Assembly (NCBI RefSeq): GCF_021213805.1
Contig: NZ_JAJQJI010000008.1
Location: 1 to 64,000 of the forward strand
Source: Mycobacterium sp. MYCO198283
Lineage (GTDB): Bacteria; Actinomycetota; Actinomycetes; Mycobacteriales; Mycobacteriaceae
DNA: 64,000 nt
Direction: 5' to 3'
The translations under genes and the position numbers were made by a program. The notes beneath the pieces were generated by a model. It did no database searches. It was not told the DNA's origin and worked only from the letters and a program-made list of their open reading frames with translations. Shown piece after piece: positions 8,506 to 20,906 of the stretch (position 1 is the stretch's first letter; each line of letters starts with the position of its first letter).

Positions 8506-9102
8506 ATGGAAGCCTTCACCACCCACACCGGGATCGGCGTGCCGCTGCGGCGCTCGAACGTCGACACCGACCAGATCATCCCGGCGGTCTACCTCAAGCG
8601 GGTGACGCGAACCGGTTTCGAGGACGGCCTCTTCGCGGCGTGGCGCAACGACCCCGCCTTCGTGCTCAACGTCAGCCCGTTCGACCGTGGTTCGGTGCTC
8701 GTCGCCGGACCTGACTTCGGCACGGGGTCGTCGCGCGAGCACGCGGTGTGGGCGTTGCTGGACTACGGATTCCGGGTCGTCATCTCCTCGCGCTTCGCCG
8801 ACATTTTCCGCGGGAACGCCGGAAAGGCCGGTCTGCTGGCGGCCGAGGTCGCCCAGCCCGATGTCGAGTTGTTGTGGAAGCTCATCGAACAGCAGCCGGG
8901 CCTGGAAATCATTGTCGATCTTGAACATCGGACCATTACCGCGGGAACTGCGGTGGTGCCCTTCACGATTGACGATTACACCGCCTGGCGGCTGCTCGAA
9001 GGGCTGGACGACATCGGCCTCACGCTGCGGAAAGTCGACGCCATCGAGGCCTTCGAGAAGTCGCGGCCGGCGTGGAGACCGCGGACCCTGACCACCGGCT
9101 GA
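8506..9102 (+). CDS. leuD: 3-isopropylmalate dehydratase, small subunit
   Basis: This 198-residue swivel-domain subunit forms the LeuCD enzyme. Typical segments are [16 protein letters not shown] near the N terminus, [21 protein letters not shown] and [18 protein letters not shown]. The start is preceded by a good ribosome binding site (GGAGGAGTC). It is the second gene of the leuCD operon. Confidence 0.97.
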   Translation: MEAFTTHTGIGVPLRRSNVDTDQIIPAVYLKRVTRTGFEDGLFAAWRNDPAFVLNVSPFDRGSVLVAGPDFGTGSSREHAVWALLDYGFRVVISSRFADIFRGNAGKAGLLAAEVAQPDVELLWKLIEQQPGLEIIVDLEHRTITAGTAVVPFTIDDYTAWRLLEGLDDIGLTLRKVDAIEAFEKSRPAWRPRTLTTG

Positions 9103-9227
9103 CCGCTTCAAGATCACTTCAAATCGCCCGTGCCAGACGCGGGTTCGCCGGCGCGGCGCTGATCGTCGGTGTGGGGCAACCGGATTGCTCGATTTGATAT
9201 CAGCTACCCCGAAATTGCGCGTGGCTC

Positions 9228-9257
9228 TTGGAAACCAGCAGGAACAAGGTTTACCGT
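9228..9257 (+). promoter_or_regulatory. Probable hupB promoter
   Basis: TTGGAA (9228-9233), an 18-base spacer and TACCGT (9252-9257) form a plausible promoter with a leader of about 45 bases and a GGAGGG ribosome site before the ATG at 9308. Between leuD and this promoter, a weak hairpin (CCCGTG...CGCGGG, about 9127-9143) could end the leu transcript. Confidence 0.5.
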
Positions 9258-9307
9258 GTGCTTCAGCCGGTCCAGGAAGGACCACTGGATTTCGGAGGGT
9301 TTTGCGC

Positions 9308-10129
9308 ATGAATAAGGCAGAGCTGATCGACGAGCTGACCGTGAAAATGGGCGCGGATCGCCGGCAGGCCACCCTCGCGGTGGAGAACGTCGTCGACAGC
9401 ATCGTGCGCGCCGTGCATCGCGGCGAGAGCGTGACCATCACCGGCTTCGGGGTATTCGAGCAGCGCCGCCGCGCGGCCCGGGTGGCGCGCAACCCGCGCA
9501 CCGGCGAAACCGTCAAGGTGCGGCCGACATCCGTGCCGGCGTTCCGGCCCGGTGCGCAATTCAAGGCCGTCATCGCCGGCGTCCAGAAGCTTCCGGCCGA
9601 GGGGCCCGCGGTGAAGCGCGGGGTGCTGGCAGGCACCGGCAAGAAGGTTGCCAAGCAGGTCGCCAAGGCGGTCAAGGCCACCAAGGCGTCGACCAAGAAG
9701 GCGGCGACGCCGGCGAAGTCCACCACCACCGGCGCGGCGAAGAAGACCTCCGCCGCCGGCGCCACCACGTCGCCGGCGAAGAAGGCCACCCCGGCGAAGA
9801 AGACGGCCACCAAGTCCACCGCCGCGAAGTCCACCGCCGCCAAGTCCACTGCCGCGAAGTCCACTGCCGCGAAGTCCACTGCCGCGAAGTCCAGCGCCGC
9901 CAAGTCGCCGGCGAAGAAGGCCACGAAGTCGACGGGCACCAAGTCGGCGGCGAAGAAGACCACCGGCACCGCCGCCAAGAAGTCACCGGCGAAGAAGACG
10001 ACCACCGCCAGCACCGCCACCAGCAAGGCGCCGGCCAAGAAGGCCGCTGCGTCGAAGAAGGCCGCGACCAAGACGCCGGCCCGCAAGACCGCGGCCACGA
10101 AGGCGCCGGCGAAGAAGGGCCGCCGGTAG
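9308..10129 (+). CDS. hupB: HU-type nucleoid protein with mycobacterial lysine-rich tail
   Basis: Residues 1-90 are a canonical HU domain ([15 protein letters not shown], then [21 protein letters not shown] and the DNA-binding arm). Residues 100-273 form a Lys/Ala/Pro/Thr tail rich in AKK and PAKK motifs, as in mycobacterial HupB (Hlp), which compacts DNA and resembles histone H1 tails. The tail contains six 15-bp tandem repeats. I chose ATG at 9308 because of the ribosome site and the conserved MNKAELI start; the open frame upstream is not conserved-looking. At 273 residues it is longer than the roughly 214 residues of the M. tuberculosis protein. It faces mutT1 with 11 bases between stops and no visible terminator. 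Confidence 0.95.
   Translation: MNKAELIDELTVKMGADRRQATLAVENVVDSIVRAVHRGESVTITGFGVFEQRRRAARVARNPRTGETVKVRPTSVPAFRPGAQFKAVIAGVQKLPAEGPAVKRGVLAGTGKKVAKQVAKAVKATKASTKKAATPAKSTTTGAAKKTSAAGATTSPAKKATPAKKTATKSTAAKSTAAKSTAAKSTAAKSTAAKSSAAKSPAKKATKSTGTKSAAKKTTGTAAKKSPAKKTTTASTATSKAPAKKAAASKKAATKTPARKTAATKAPAKKGRR
9812..9901 (+). repeat. Six 15-bp tandem repeats inside hupB
   Basis: The unit AAGTCCACYGCCGCS begins at 9812, 9827, 9842, 9857, 9872 and 9887, with minor changes in the last units. Each encodes K-S-T-A-A. The identical units are prone to slippage, so the tail length may differ between strains. Confidence 0.9.
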
Positions 10130-10140
10130 CCGCCCGCGAC

Positions 10141-11067
10141 TCAGCTCTTCGGCGGTAGCGGACTGCCGTAGTAGTCGGCGGCGATCAGCTTGCCGTCGGC
10201 GCTCGACAGCACCCACATGCTGCCCTTGCGGTTGTGCGACTCGTCGGGCCGCACGCCCTCCCGGTCGCACCACCACCGCACCAGGTCCGGAATGACCTTG
10301 CCCTGCGTGCAGATCACGCGGCCCGGGCCCGACGCCGCGATCTCCAGGACACGGCGCCGCGCCGCCTTGCGGTCGTCGCCGTAGGCCTCCTCGGACAGCG
10401 CCGGTTCCCGCTCGATGGCGACGCCGAGTTCCTGGGCGAGCGGCTCGAGGGTCTGTTCGCAGCGCACCCGGTCGGCGGCGTGCAGCTCGGTGGCGCCGAA
10501 CGCCAGCAGCTGACCGACCAGCGCTTCGGCCTGCGCGCGGCCCACTTTGTCCAGCGGCCGGTTGCGGTCGTCGCCGTGGTAGCTCTTCTTGTCGCCGGCC
10601 CGCGCGTGCCGCACGATCAGCAGCGACTGGGTGTCGGCGGGCGCCTTGCCGAACTGCTGGAGCGTCTTGCGGTCGAAGTCGTAGCTGACGACGTCGAGCG
10701 CCTGATCCACGGGCAGCCACCGCAGCTCGTCGACTTCGTCGTTGGGCGCGAACTCGCCCTCACCGGCCCGCGCCGCCCAGTACCGGACCTGCTTCACGCC
10801 TTGCTCGACGGGGTAGCGCACGGTGCCGAGCCGCCGGCCCAGCGTCGCCGGGAACCCGGTCTCCTCCAAGATCTCGCGCACCGCGGCGACCGGCTCCGAC
10901 TCGCCGGGATCCAGCTTGCCCTTCGGCAGCGACCAGTCGTCGTAACGCGGCCGGTGGATCACCGCGACCACCAGCCCGCCGCCATCCTCGGACGGCCGCC
11001 ACAGCACGGCACCGGCGGCCAGAATCGGCCGCGCTCTCCCGGTGCGGGCGGAGCGGGACTTGGACAC
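10141..11067 (-). CDS. mutT1: Nudix-histidine phosphatase fusion, 8-oxo-(d)GTP sanitising enzyme MutT1
   Basis: The 308-residue protein joins an N-terminal Nudix domain (about 12-135; Nudix box at about 50-72, [20 protein letters not shown]) to a C-terminal histidine phosphatase domain (about 147-308; RHARAG at 153-158). This architecture is that of mycobacterial MutT1, which hydrolyses 8-oxo-dGTP and 8-oxo-GTP and diadenosine polyphosphates. The GTG at 11067 has a GAGGAG ribosome site 5 bases upstream. It lies 64 bases after ppk on the same strand, in the order fbiD-ppk-mutT1. Confidence 0.93.
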   Translation of the reverse strand: MSKSRSARTGRARPILAAGAVLWRPSEDGGGLVVAVIHRPRYDDWSLPKGKLDPGESEPVAAVREILEETGFPATLGRRLGTVRYPVEQGVKQVRYWAARAGEGEFAPNDEVDELRWLPVDQALDVVSYDFDRKTLQQFGKAPADTQSLLIVRHARAGDKKSYHGDDRNRPLDKVGRAQAEALVGQLLAFGATELHAADRVRCEQTLEPLAQELGVAIEREPALSEEAYGDDRKAARRRVLEIAASGPGRVICTQGKVIPDLVRWWCDREGVRPDESHNRKGSMWVLSSADGKLIAADYYGSPLPPKS

Positions 11068-11131
11068 TCGAACTCCTCGCCTGAGCTGTCGGTCGGCCGG
11101 TCTGCCGGCCGATCAAGATACCCGGCCGCGG

Positions 11132-15148
<4,017 letters not shown>

Positions 15149-15150
15149 GT

Positions 15151-16254
15151 GTGTCCGACCAGTACGGCGATTCGACGCTCAGCGTCACCTCGGTGGGCTC
15201 GCCGGCGGTCGCGGGCCAACCGGTCGCCGTGCCGCCGGTGCCGGCCAGCACCTATCACCTCGACCCCGACGAAACCGCCGGGCTCGACACCTACGGCCGC
15301 GGCTCGAATCCGACGTGGCGGGCACTGGAGAGCGCGCTCGCACACCTGGAGTATGCGACGTCGGCGCTGTGCTTCAGCTCCGGCATGGCGGCCCTCACCT
15401 CGACGCTGCGGGTTCTCACCCGGCCCGGCGCGGTGCTGGTGCTGCCCGCGGACGGCTACTACCAGGTGCGCCGGTGGGCCGCCGAGTCGCTGGCGTCGAC
15501 CGGAGTGCAGGTGCGGGAGGCAGCCGCCGACGAGCTGTGCGACGCCGCCGCGGCCGCCGACGTGGTGCTCGCCGAGACGCCGTCCAATCCGCGGCTCGAC
15601 GTCGTGGACCTGCACCGGCTGGCGCTGACATGTCGCAGCCGCCGCGCGGTGCTCGTCGTCGACAACACCACCGCCACGCCGCTCGGCCAGCGGCCGCTGT
15701 CGCTGGGCGCCGATCTGGTGGTGGGCAGCGCGACGAAGGGACTGGCCGGGCACAGTGACGTGCTGGCCGGCTATGTGGCGGGCAGCAATCCGGAGCTCAT
15801 GGCCGCCGTGGCCGCCGAGCGGCTGCTCGCCGGCGCGGTGCTCGGCCCGTTCGAGGCGTGGCTGGTGCTGCGCAGCCTCGCCACCGCCGGCCTGCGGTTC
15901 GAGCGGCAGTGTCAGAACGCCCAGGCGCTCGCCGCGATGCTGCGCGACCATCCCGCGGTGCGGGCCGTGCGCTATCCGGGGCTTCCCGACGATCCGTCGC
16001 ACCGCGTCGCGACCGCCCAGATGCGCCGCTTCGGGGCGCTGGTGTCGGTCGAGCTCGCCGACGCCGATGCGGTGCACGCGCTGGTCGAGCGCAGTGCGCT
16101 GCTGGTGGCATCGACGAGTTTCGGCGGGTTCCACAGCTCCGTCGACCGGCGCGCCCGCTGGGGCGACGCCGTGCCGGCCGGCTTCGCCCGCATCTCGCTG
16201 GGCATCGAGGACACCGACGACCTGCTGCGCGACGTCGGCCGCGCGCTGTCGTAA
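15151..16254 (+). CDS. Cystathionine gamma-lyase-like PLP enzyme
   Basis: The 367-residue protein belongs to the Cys/Met metabolism PLP family. It shows the cofactor lysine in SATKGLAGHSDV (Lys196), AETPSNPRLDVVD, FSSGMAALTSTL, and TSFGGFHSSVDRRARW near the C terminus. Members cleave or form C-S bonds (cystathionine gamma-lyase, gamma-synthase, O-succinylhomoserine sulfhydrylase). The lyase role is the usual label for this mycobacterial locus, but sequence cannot separate the activities. A GGAG site 5 bases upstream supports GTG at 15151; GTG at 15145 overlaps the gpsA stop. In M. tuberculosis ddlA follows gpsA; here no ddlA is present. Confidence 0.85.
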   Translation: MSDQYGDSTLSVTSVGSPAVAGQPVAVPPVPASTYHLDPDETAGLDTYGRGSNPTWRALESALAHLEYATSALCFSSGMAALTSTLRVLTRPGAVLVLPADGYYQVRRWAAESLASTGVQVREAAADELCDAAAAADVVLAETPSNPRLDVVDLHRLALTCRSRRAVLVVDNTTATPLGQRPLSLGADLVVGSATKGLAGHSDVLAGYVAGSNPELMAAVAAERLLAGAVLGPFEAWLVLRSLATAGLRFERQCQNAQALAAMLRDHPAVRAVRYPGLPDDPSHRVATAQMRRFGALVSVELADADAVHALVERSALLVASTSFGGFHSSVDRRARWGDAVPAGFARISLGIEDTDDLLRDVGRALS

Positions 16255-16260
16255 CCGGCG

Positions 16261-16830
16261 TCAGCGCGCGGGCGCCGGATCGATCGGCCGGGCCGGCAAC
16301 GTCGAGGCGACGAGGTCTGCCAGCTCCTGCAGCACGCCGGTGCCGGACTGCTGCGCGAGCGTCACCGCCGCGTACACCGGGCGGTCGACGACGTAGTAGG
16401 TGACCAGCGGGTCGTCGGCGACCCGGAACCACTGCACGCCGTTGATCTGCTGAATCGCCGCGCCCTGCACGAAGTCCGCGGGCCGGTTCAGGCCGCAGCG
16501 GAAGATCGCCGCCACCGGATCATCGTGCGCGCGCCACGCCGCGGTGCCCGCCGGGGCCGGGTCGGCGATAGGAGCCCGCCGGTAGTTCTCGATGTCGGTG
16601 GGCAGGGCGGCGATGAGCTGCCGGCATTCGGCGCTGTCGGCTTGCGGCGCCGGCACGTCCGCGATCCCGACGGGTTCGGTGGCTGCCGGGCGGGTGGCGA
16701 TCCGCGCGATGACAAGCACACCGGCCAGCACGGCGACGGCCAGCACGATGGCCGCGATCAGCACCGCCCGCGGCGGCGCGTCCCGCTCGGGCGCCTCGCT
16801 CAGCTCCGCACCCTCGACGCGACCGGACAC
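16261..16830 (-). CDS. DUF3515 membrane-anchored protein (Rv2980-like)
   Basis: The roughly 189-residue protein has a short cytoplasmic start, one membrane segment (about 23-42, [20 protein letters not shown]) and an extracytoplasmic domain with two cysteines (SAECRQL, FRCGLNRP). The segment GVQWFRV and the YYVVDRPVYAAV ending fit DUF3515, an actinobacterial family of unknown function. GTG at 16830 is the best start and overlaps the end of the RAM-domain gene by 31 bases. It is convergent with the PLP enzyme, 6 bases apart. Confidence 0.75.
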   Translation of the reverse strand: MSGRVEGAELSEAPERDAPPRAVLIAAIVLAVAVLAGVLVIARIATRPAATEPVGIADVPAPQADSAECRQLIAALPTDIENYRRAPIADPAPAGTAAWRAHDDPVAAIFRCGLNRPADFVQGAAIQQINGVQWFRVADDPLVTYYVVDRPVYAAVTLAQQSGTGVLQELADLVASTLPARPIDPAPAR

Positions 16831-17042
16831 GTCAGCGTCCGGGTGATGCCGGCGACCTGCTGCACCGCCGCGACGACGTCGCGGTGCAGGGTCTCTCCGG
16901 TGTCGGCGGAGATGCGCACGACGACGTCGTAGGGGCCGGTGACGTACTCGGCCGACACCACGCCGGGCAGGGTCGCGAGCTCGGCGGCGACCACCTCGGC
17001 GCGGCCGACCTCGGTCTGGACCAGCATGAACGCCTCGACCAC
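16800..17042 (-). CDS. Stand-alone Lrp/AsnC ligand-binding (RAM) domain protein
   Basis: The 80-residue protein starts VVEAFMLVQTEVG and continues through TLPGVVSAEYVTGPYDVVVRI, the beta-alpha-beta RAM fold of Lrp/AsnC regulators. No DNA-binding helix-turn-helix is present. Such stand-alone RAM proteins bind amino acids or modulate full-length Lrp partners; the ligand here is unknown. GTG at 17042 has a GGGAGAG site upstream. It runs into the DUF3515 gene and is divergent from thiL. Confidence 0.8.
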   Translation of the reverse strand: MVEAFMLVQTEVGRAEVVAAELATLPGVVSAEYVTGPYDVVVRISADTGETLHRDVVAAVQQVAGITRTLTCPVASRVRS

Positions 17043-17160
17043 CCGCGTACTCTCCCGCTCCGACCGCTCTAGACTCTTCCCGGCGCCCGCGGCTCCGGTG
17101 TGCACAACCTACCGCAGGTCCGGCGAGTGTTCTAAGCTGCGCGAGATCGGTGGTCATGCC

Positions 17161-18123
17161 ATGAGCGACGAGCCGACGCTGGCCGATCTGGGGGAGTTCG
17201 GGGTGATCGACCGGCTCGTGGCGGGCCGCAGGTGGCCGCCGCACGTCCTGCTCGGGCCCGGCGACGACGCCGCGGTGGTCGCCGCCCCCGACGGCCGCGT
17301 CGTCGTATCCACCGACACGCTCGTGGCGGGCCGGCACTTCCGGCTCGACTGGTCCGCACCGCACGACGTCGGCCGGAAAGCCATCGCGCAGAACGCCGCC
17401 GACATCGAGGCGATGGGTGCGCACGTCACGGCCTTCGTCGTCGGCCTCGCCGCCCCGCCCGACACCCCGGTCGCGGTGGTCACCGAGCTGGCCGACGGAA
17501 TGTGGTCGGCGGCAACCGAACTGGGCGCGGCGATCGTCGGCGGCGACCTGGTCGGGAGCCCGGCGCTGGTGGTGTCGGTCACCGTGCTCGGCGACCTGGC
17601 GGGCCGGGCGCCGATCACCATGGGCGGTGCGAAGCCCGGCGACGCCGTCGCGGTGGCGGGCACCCTCGGCCGCTCGGCGGCCGGACTCGCGCTGTGGCGC
17701 AGCGGTTGTCGTGGCCATGCCGAGCTGCGCCGGGCGCACCTGGTGCCGACGCCGCCCTACGGCCAGGGCGTCGCCGCGGCCGACGCCGGCGCGACGGCGA
17801 TGACCGACGTCTCCGACGGACTGGTCGCCGACTTGCGCCACCTCGCCGCGGCATCTGGTGTGCGCCTGGACATCTCCCGTGCCGCGCTGGCACCCGACGT
17901 CGCCGCGCTGTCGCCCGCCGCGGCCGATGCAGGCGCCGACCCGTGGGAGTGGGTGCTCGCCGGCGGCGAGGACCACGCGTTGGCCGCGACCTTTCCCGGC
18001 GAGGTGCCGGCCGGCTGGCGCGTGGTGGGTGCGGTGCTCGCCGGTCCCGCCGGCCTGACCGTCGACGGGGTGCCGTGGGACGCCGAGGCGGGGTGGCAGT
18101 CCTTCGGTGGGGCGCCGCGATAG
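17161..18123 (+). CDS. thiL: Thiamine-monophosphate kinase
   Basis: ThiL phosphorylates thiamine monophosphate to the active cofactor thiamine diphosphate. The 320-residue protein shows [32 protein letters not shown] and the acidic Mg/ATP segments GGDLVGS and [11 protein letters not shown] of the family. The frame stays open upstream but ATG at 17161 matches the family start (a TAAGCT box lies about 25 bases upstream). It precedes ung by 11 bases. Confidence 0.93.
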   Translation: MSDEPTLADLGEFGVIDRLVAGRRWPPHVLLGPGDDAAVVAAPDGRVVVSTDTLVAGRHFRLDWSAPHDVGRKAIAQNAADIEAMGAHVTAFVVGLAAPPDTPVAVVTELADGMWSAATELGAAIVGGDLVGSPALVVSVTVLGDLAGRAPITMGGAKPGDAVAVAGTLGRSAAGLALWRSGCRGHAELRRAHLVPTPPYGQGVAAADAGATAMTDVSDGLVADLRHLAAASGVRLDISRAALAPDVAALSPAAADAGADPWEWVLAGGEDHALAATFPGEVPAGWRVVGAVLAGPAGLTVDGVPWDAEAGWQSFGGAPR

Positions 18124-18126
18124 GTT
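18121..18126 (+). promoter_or_regulatory. Possible -10 box for a leaderless ung transcript
   Basis: TAGGTT overlaps the thiL stop and ends 8 bases before the ung ATG, with no ribosome binding site between. It may give ung its own start of transcription. Confidence 0.35.
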
Positions 18127-18134
18127 TGCTTCCC

Positions 18135-18815
18135 ATGACCGCCAGGCCGCTGTCGGAGCTCGTCGAGGAGGGCTGGGCCGCCGCGCTGGCGCCCGTCGCC
18201 GACCAGGTGGCGCGGATGGGGGAGTTCCTGCGGGCCGAGCTCGCGGCCGGGCACCGGTACCTGCCCGCCGGCGAGCACGTGCTGCGGGCGTTCAGCTATC
18301 CGTTCCACGAGGTGCGGGTGCTCGTGGTGGGGCAGGACCCCTACCCGACGCCGGGGCACGCCGTGGGCCTGAGCTTCTCCGTGGCCCCCGACGTGACGCC
18401 GCTGCCGCGCAGCCTGGCGAACATCTTCGCCGAGTACGGCACCGACCTGGGCTATCCGCCGCCGTCGAGCGGTGACCTGACGCCGTGGTCGCGCCAGGGC
18501 GTCATGTTGCTGAACCGGGTGCTGACCGTGCGGCCCGGCGCGCCGGCGTCCCATCGCGGCAAGGGTTGGGAAGTGGTCACCGAATGCGCCATCCGCGCGC
18601 TCGTCGCCCGGCCGCAGCCGCTGGTGGCCATCCTGTGGGGTCGTGACGCCGTCACCCTCAAGCCGATGCTGCGGGAGGGCTGCGCGGCGATCGAGTCGGC
18701 GCACCCGTCGCCGCTGTCGGCGTCGCGGGGGTTCTTCGGCTCGCGGCCGTTCAGCCGCGCCAATGATCTGCTGCAGCAGCTGGGCGCCGAGCCCGTCGAC
18801 TGGCGGCTGCCCTGA
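18135..18815 (+). CDS. ung: Uracil-DNA glycosylase
   Basis: Ung removes uracil from DNA, which matters in a GC-rich genome exposed to cytosine deamination. The 226-residue family 1 enzyme has the water-activating motif [18 protein letters not shown] (around residue 64), [16 protein letters not shown], and the minor-groove loop [13 protein letters not shown]. Length and motifs are complete. It ends 15 bases before the convergent rpmB stop. Confidence 0.97.
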   Translation: MTARPLSELVEEGWAAALAPVADQVARMGEFLRAELAAGHRYLPAGEHVLRAFSYPFHEVRVLVVGQDPYPTPGHAVGLSFSVAPDVTPLPRSLANIFAEYGTDLGYPPPSSGDLTPWSRQGVMLLNRVLTVRPGAPASHRGKGWEVVTECAIRALVARPQPLVAILWGRDAVTLKPMLREGCAAIESAHPSPLSASRGFFGSRPFSRANDLLQQLGAEPVDWRLP

Positions 18816-18830
18816 CGGGCGGCGCGGCGG

Positions 18831-19025
18831 TCAGCCGCGCGAGACCTTGCCGGCCTTGATGCAGGACGTGCAGACGTTGACGCGCCGCTTGTTGCCGCCT
18901 GGGCGGGTCACCGCGTTCACGGTTTGGATGTTCGGGTTCCAGCGCCGGTTGGTCCGCCGGTGCGAGTGCGACACCGACTTACCGAAGCCGGGCTTCTTCC
19001 CGCAGACATCGCAGACGGCAGCCAT
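18831..19025 (-). CDS. rpmB: 50S ribosomal protein L28, zinc-binding (C+) form
   Basis: The 64-residue protein reads [23 protein letters not shown] and ends [16 protein letters not shown]. The two CXXC pairs make it the zinc-containing form of L28; mycobacteria also keep a cysteine-free paralogue used under zinc starvation. The ATG at 19025 has GAGGAG upstream, and the frame open to 19175 is not needed. It is transcribed away from the DAK-family gene. Confidence 0.95.
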   Translation of the reverse strand: MAAVCDVCGKKPGFGKSVSHSHRRTNRRWNPNIQTVNAVTRPGGNKRRVNVCTSCIKAGKVSRG

Positions 19026-19115
19026 GGGCGAACTCCTCGGATCGAATCGGCGTCGTGATACGTCGTGCATGTCGAGCCAGCAACCGCCCTGGGCGGGTGG
19101 CCCGACAACCGCTCC

Positions 19116-19144
19116 AGGATACCGACGCGCGGGGTGAACGCCAA
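19116..19144 (-). promoter_or_regulatory. rpmB promoter
   Basis: On the minus strand TTGGCG (19139-19144), a 17-base spacer and TATCCT (19116-19121) form a sigma-A type promoter with a leader of about 85 bases. A divergent TAGGCT at 19180-19185 is a possible -10 for the DAK-family gene. The 224-base gap holds nothing else recognisable. Confidence 0.55.
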
Positions 19145-19249
19145 AATCGCCGGCGCACGGCACTGTCGGTGCCACGAACTAGGCTGACCGCGTCGACAGC
19201 GTATCGGCGGTGCGGGACGTGCGGACGTACGGGAAGGAGGTGCCCTCAG

Positions 19250-20905
19250 GTGATGACGGGGGCTGCTCGGGTGCTCGACGCCACCGCCCTCGCGGACTGG
19301 GCGCGCGCCGCGGTGGACGCCCTGATCGCCCACGTCGACGAGATCAACCGCCTCAACGTCTTCCCGGTCGCCGACGCCGACACCGGCACCAACATGCTGT
19401 TCACGCTGCGCGCCGCGGCTGCGGCGCTGCCCGACGCCGACGCCGCCGACCTCGACGCCGCCGACCTTGCCGCCGTCGCTGCTGCGCTCGCCACCGGGGC
19501 CGCGCACGGGGCCCGCGGCAACTCCGGGGTGATCCTGTCGCAGATCCTGCGCGGGCTGTCCGACGCCGCCGCCACCGAGCCACCGCCCACCCAGCTCGAC
19601 GCGGCCACGCTGGCGACGGCGTTCGGGGCCGCGGTCGCCCTGGTGGTCGACTCCATGGGCGAGCTCGTCCCGGGCACCATCGTGTCGGTGCTGCAGGCCG
19701 CCGCCGAGACCATGTCGGCGTGCGCCGCGGCCGGTGCGCCGCTGCCGGCCGCGGTCACCGACGCCGCCGACGCCGCGGCCGCCGCCCTCGAGCGGACACC
19801 CAGCCAGCTCGACGTGCTGGCCGACGCCGGGGTGGTGGACGCCGGCGGGCGGGGGCTGCTGGTGCTGCTCGACACCCTGGTGGCGACGCTCACCGGGACG
19901 GCCCCGGCGCGCCGGCACTACGAGCCCGCGCGCCACGACAGCCCGGCGACGGTCCCGCCGGCGGCCGCGCCGCGCTTCGAGGTGATGTACCGGCTCGCCG
20001 GATGCACCGCCGACGCGGTCGCGGCGCTGCGGCGGCGGCTGGCCGGGCTGGGCGACTCGGTGGCCATCACCACCGACGCCGACGGCGGGCATTCGGTGCA
20101 CGTCCACGCCGACGACGCGGGCGGGGCGGTGGAGGCGGGGCTGCCGTTCGGCGCCATGAGCCACGTGCAGATCACGACGCTCACCGGCGGAGCCGCCCCC
20201 GGGCAGTGGGCGCAGCGGCAGGCGGTGCTGGCGCTGGCCGACGGTGACGGCGCCGAGCAGCTGTTCGCCGGCGAGGGCGCCTACGTGTTGCGGCCGCAGG
20301 TCAGCGATCACCGGGTGCTGCCCGTCGACGCCGCCGCGCTGTCCAAGGCGGTCGTCGACAGCGGCGCCGGCCAGCTGATGATCCTGCCCAACGGGCTGGT
20401 CGCCGCCGAGGAGCTGGTGGCGGCGTGTGCGACCGTCGCGGGCTGGGGCGTCGACGTCGTGCCGCTGCCCACCGATTCCATGGTGCAGGGGCTCGCGGCG
20501 CTGGCGGTGCACGATCCGGAGCGCAACCCCGTCGAGAACAGCTACACCATGGCCCGCGCTGCTGCCGGCACCCGGCATGCGTCGGTGCGGCGGGCCCGCG
20601 AGCGCGCGCTGAGCTGGGCCGGCGCCTGCGAACCCGGGGACGCGCTGGGCGTCGCGGGAGACGAGGTGCTGGTCATCCGCAGCACCTACGCCGGTGCGGC
20701 GCAGGAGCTCGTGGACATCCTGCTCGCCGCCGGCGGCGGTGAGCTGGTCACCGTGCTGGTGGGCGCCGAACTGGGTGACGACGAGCACGACCGGCTGCGC
20801 GCGGAGCTCGACGCCCACATGCGCCGCCACCATCCGGGCACCGAATGGGTGCTGTACCGCACCGGCCACCACGGCGACGACGCGCTGCTGATCGGTATCG
20901 AGTGA
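19250..20905 (+). CDS. DAK/FakA-like kinase (DhaL domain protein)
   Basis: The 551-residue protein has an N-terminal DhaL-type kinase domain (about 1-205). Its nucleotide/Mg aspartates appear in NVFPVADADTGTNM, and GARGNSGVILSQILRG and DAGVVDAGGRGL are typical. The C-terminal part (about 230-551) matches the FakA-type middle and C domains. FakA-like proteins phosphorylate fatty acids held by DegV/FakB partners; no FakB gene is visible here, so the substrate remains inferred. AAGGAGG (19234-19240) lies 9 bases before GTG 19250; ATG 19253 is the alternative. recG starts 1 base after its stop. Confidence 0.85.
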   Translation: MMTGAARVLDATALADWARAAVDALIAHVDEINRLNVFPVADADTGTNMLFTLRAAAAALPDADAADLDAADLAAVAAALATGAAHGARGNSGVILSQILRGLSDAAATEPPPTQLDAATLATAFGAAVALVVDSMGELVPGTIVSVLQAAAETMSACAAAGAPLPAAVTDAADAAAAALERTPSQLDVLADAGVVDAGGRGLLVLLDTLVATLTGTAPARRHYEPARHDSPATVPPAAAPRFEVMYRLAGCTADAVAALRRRLAGLGDSVAITTDADGGHSVHVHADDAGGAVEAGLPFGAMSHVQITTLTGGAAPGQWAQRQAVLALADGDGAEQLFAGEGAYVLRPQVSDHRVLPVDAAALSKAVVDSGAGQLMILPNGLVAAEELVAACATVAGWGVDVVPLPTDSMVQGLAALAVHDPERNPVENSYTMARAAAGTRHASVRRARERALSWAGACEPGDALGVAGDEVLVIRSTYAGAAQELVDILLAAGGGELVTVLVGAELGDDEHDRLRAELDAHMRRHHPGTEWVLYRTGHHGDDALLIGIE

Positions 20906-20906
20906 C

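Noticed and set aside
9640-9960. Repetitive stretch that could suggest a CRISPR array
   Set aside because: The units are 15 bp, contiguous, in frame within hupB and without spacers.
16261-17976. 571-codon open frame extending the DUF3515 gene
   Set aside because: The upstream part is the wrong frame of thiL and the RAM-domain gene; the membrane segment and GTG at 16830 define the real start.
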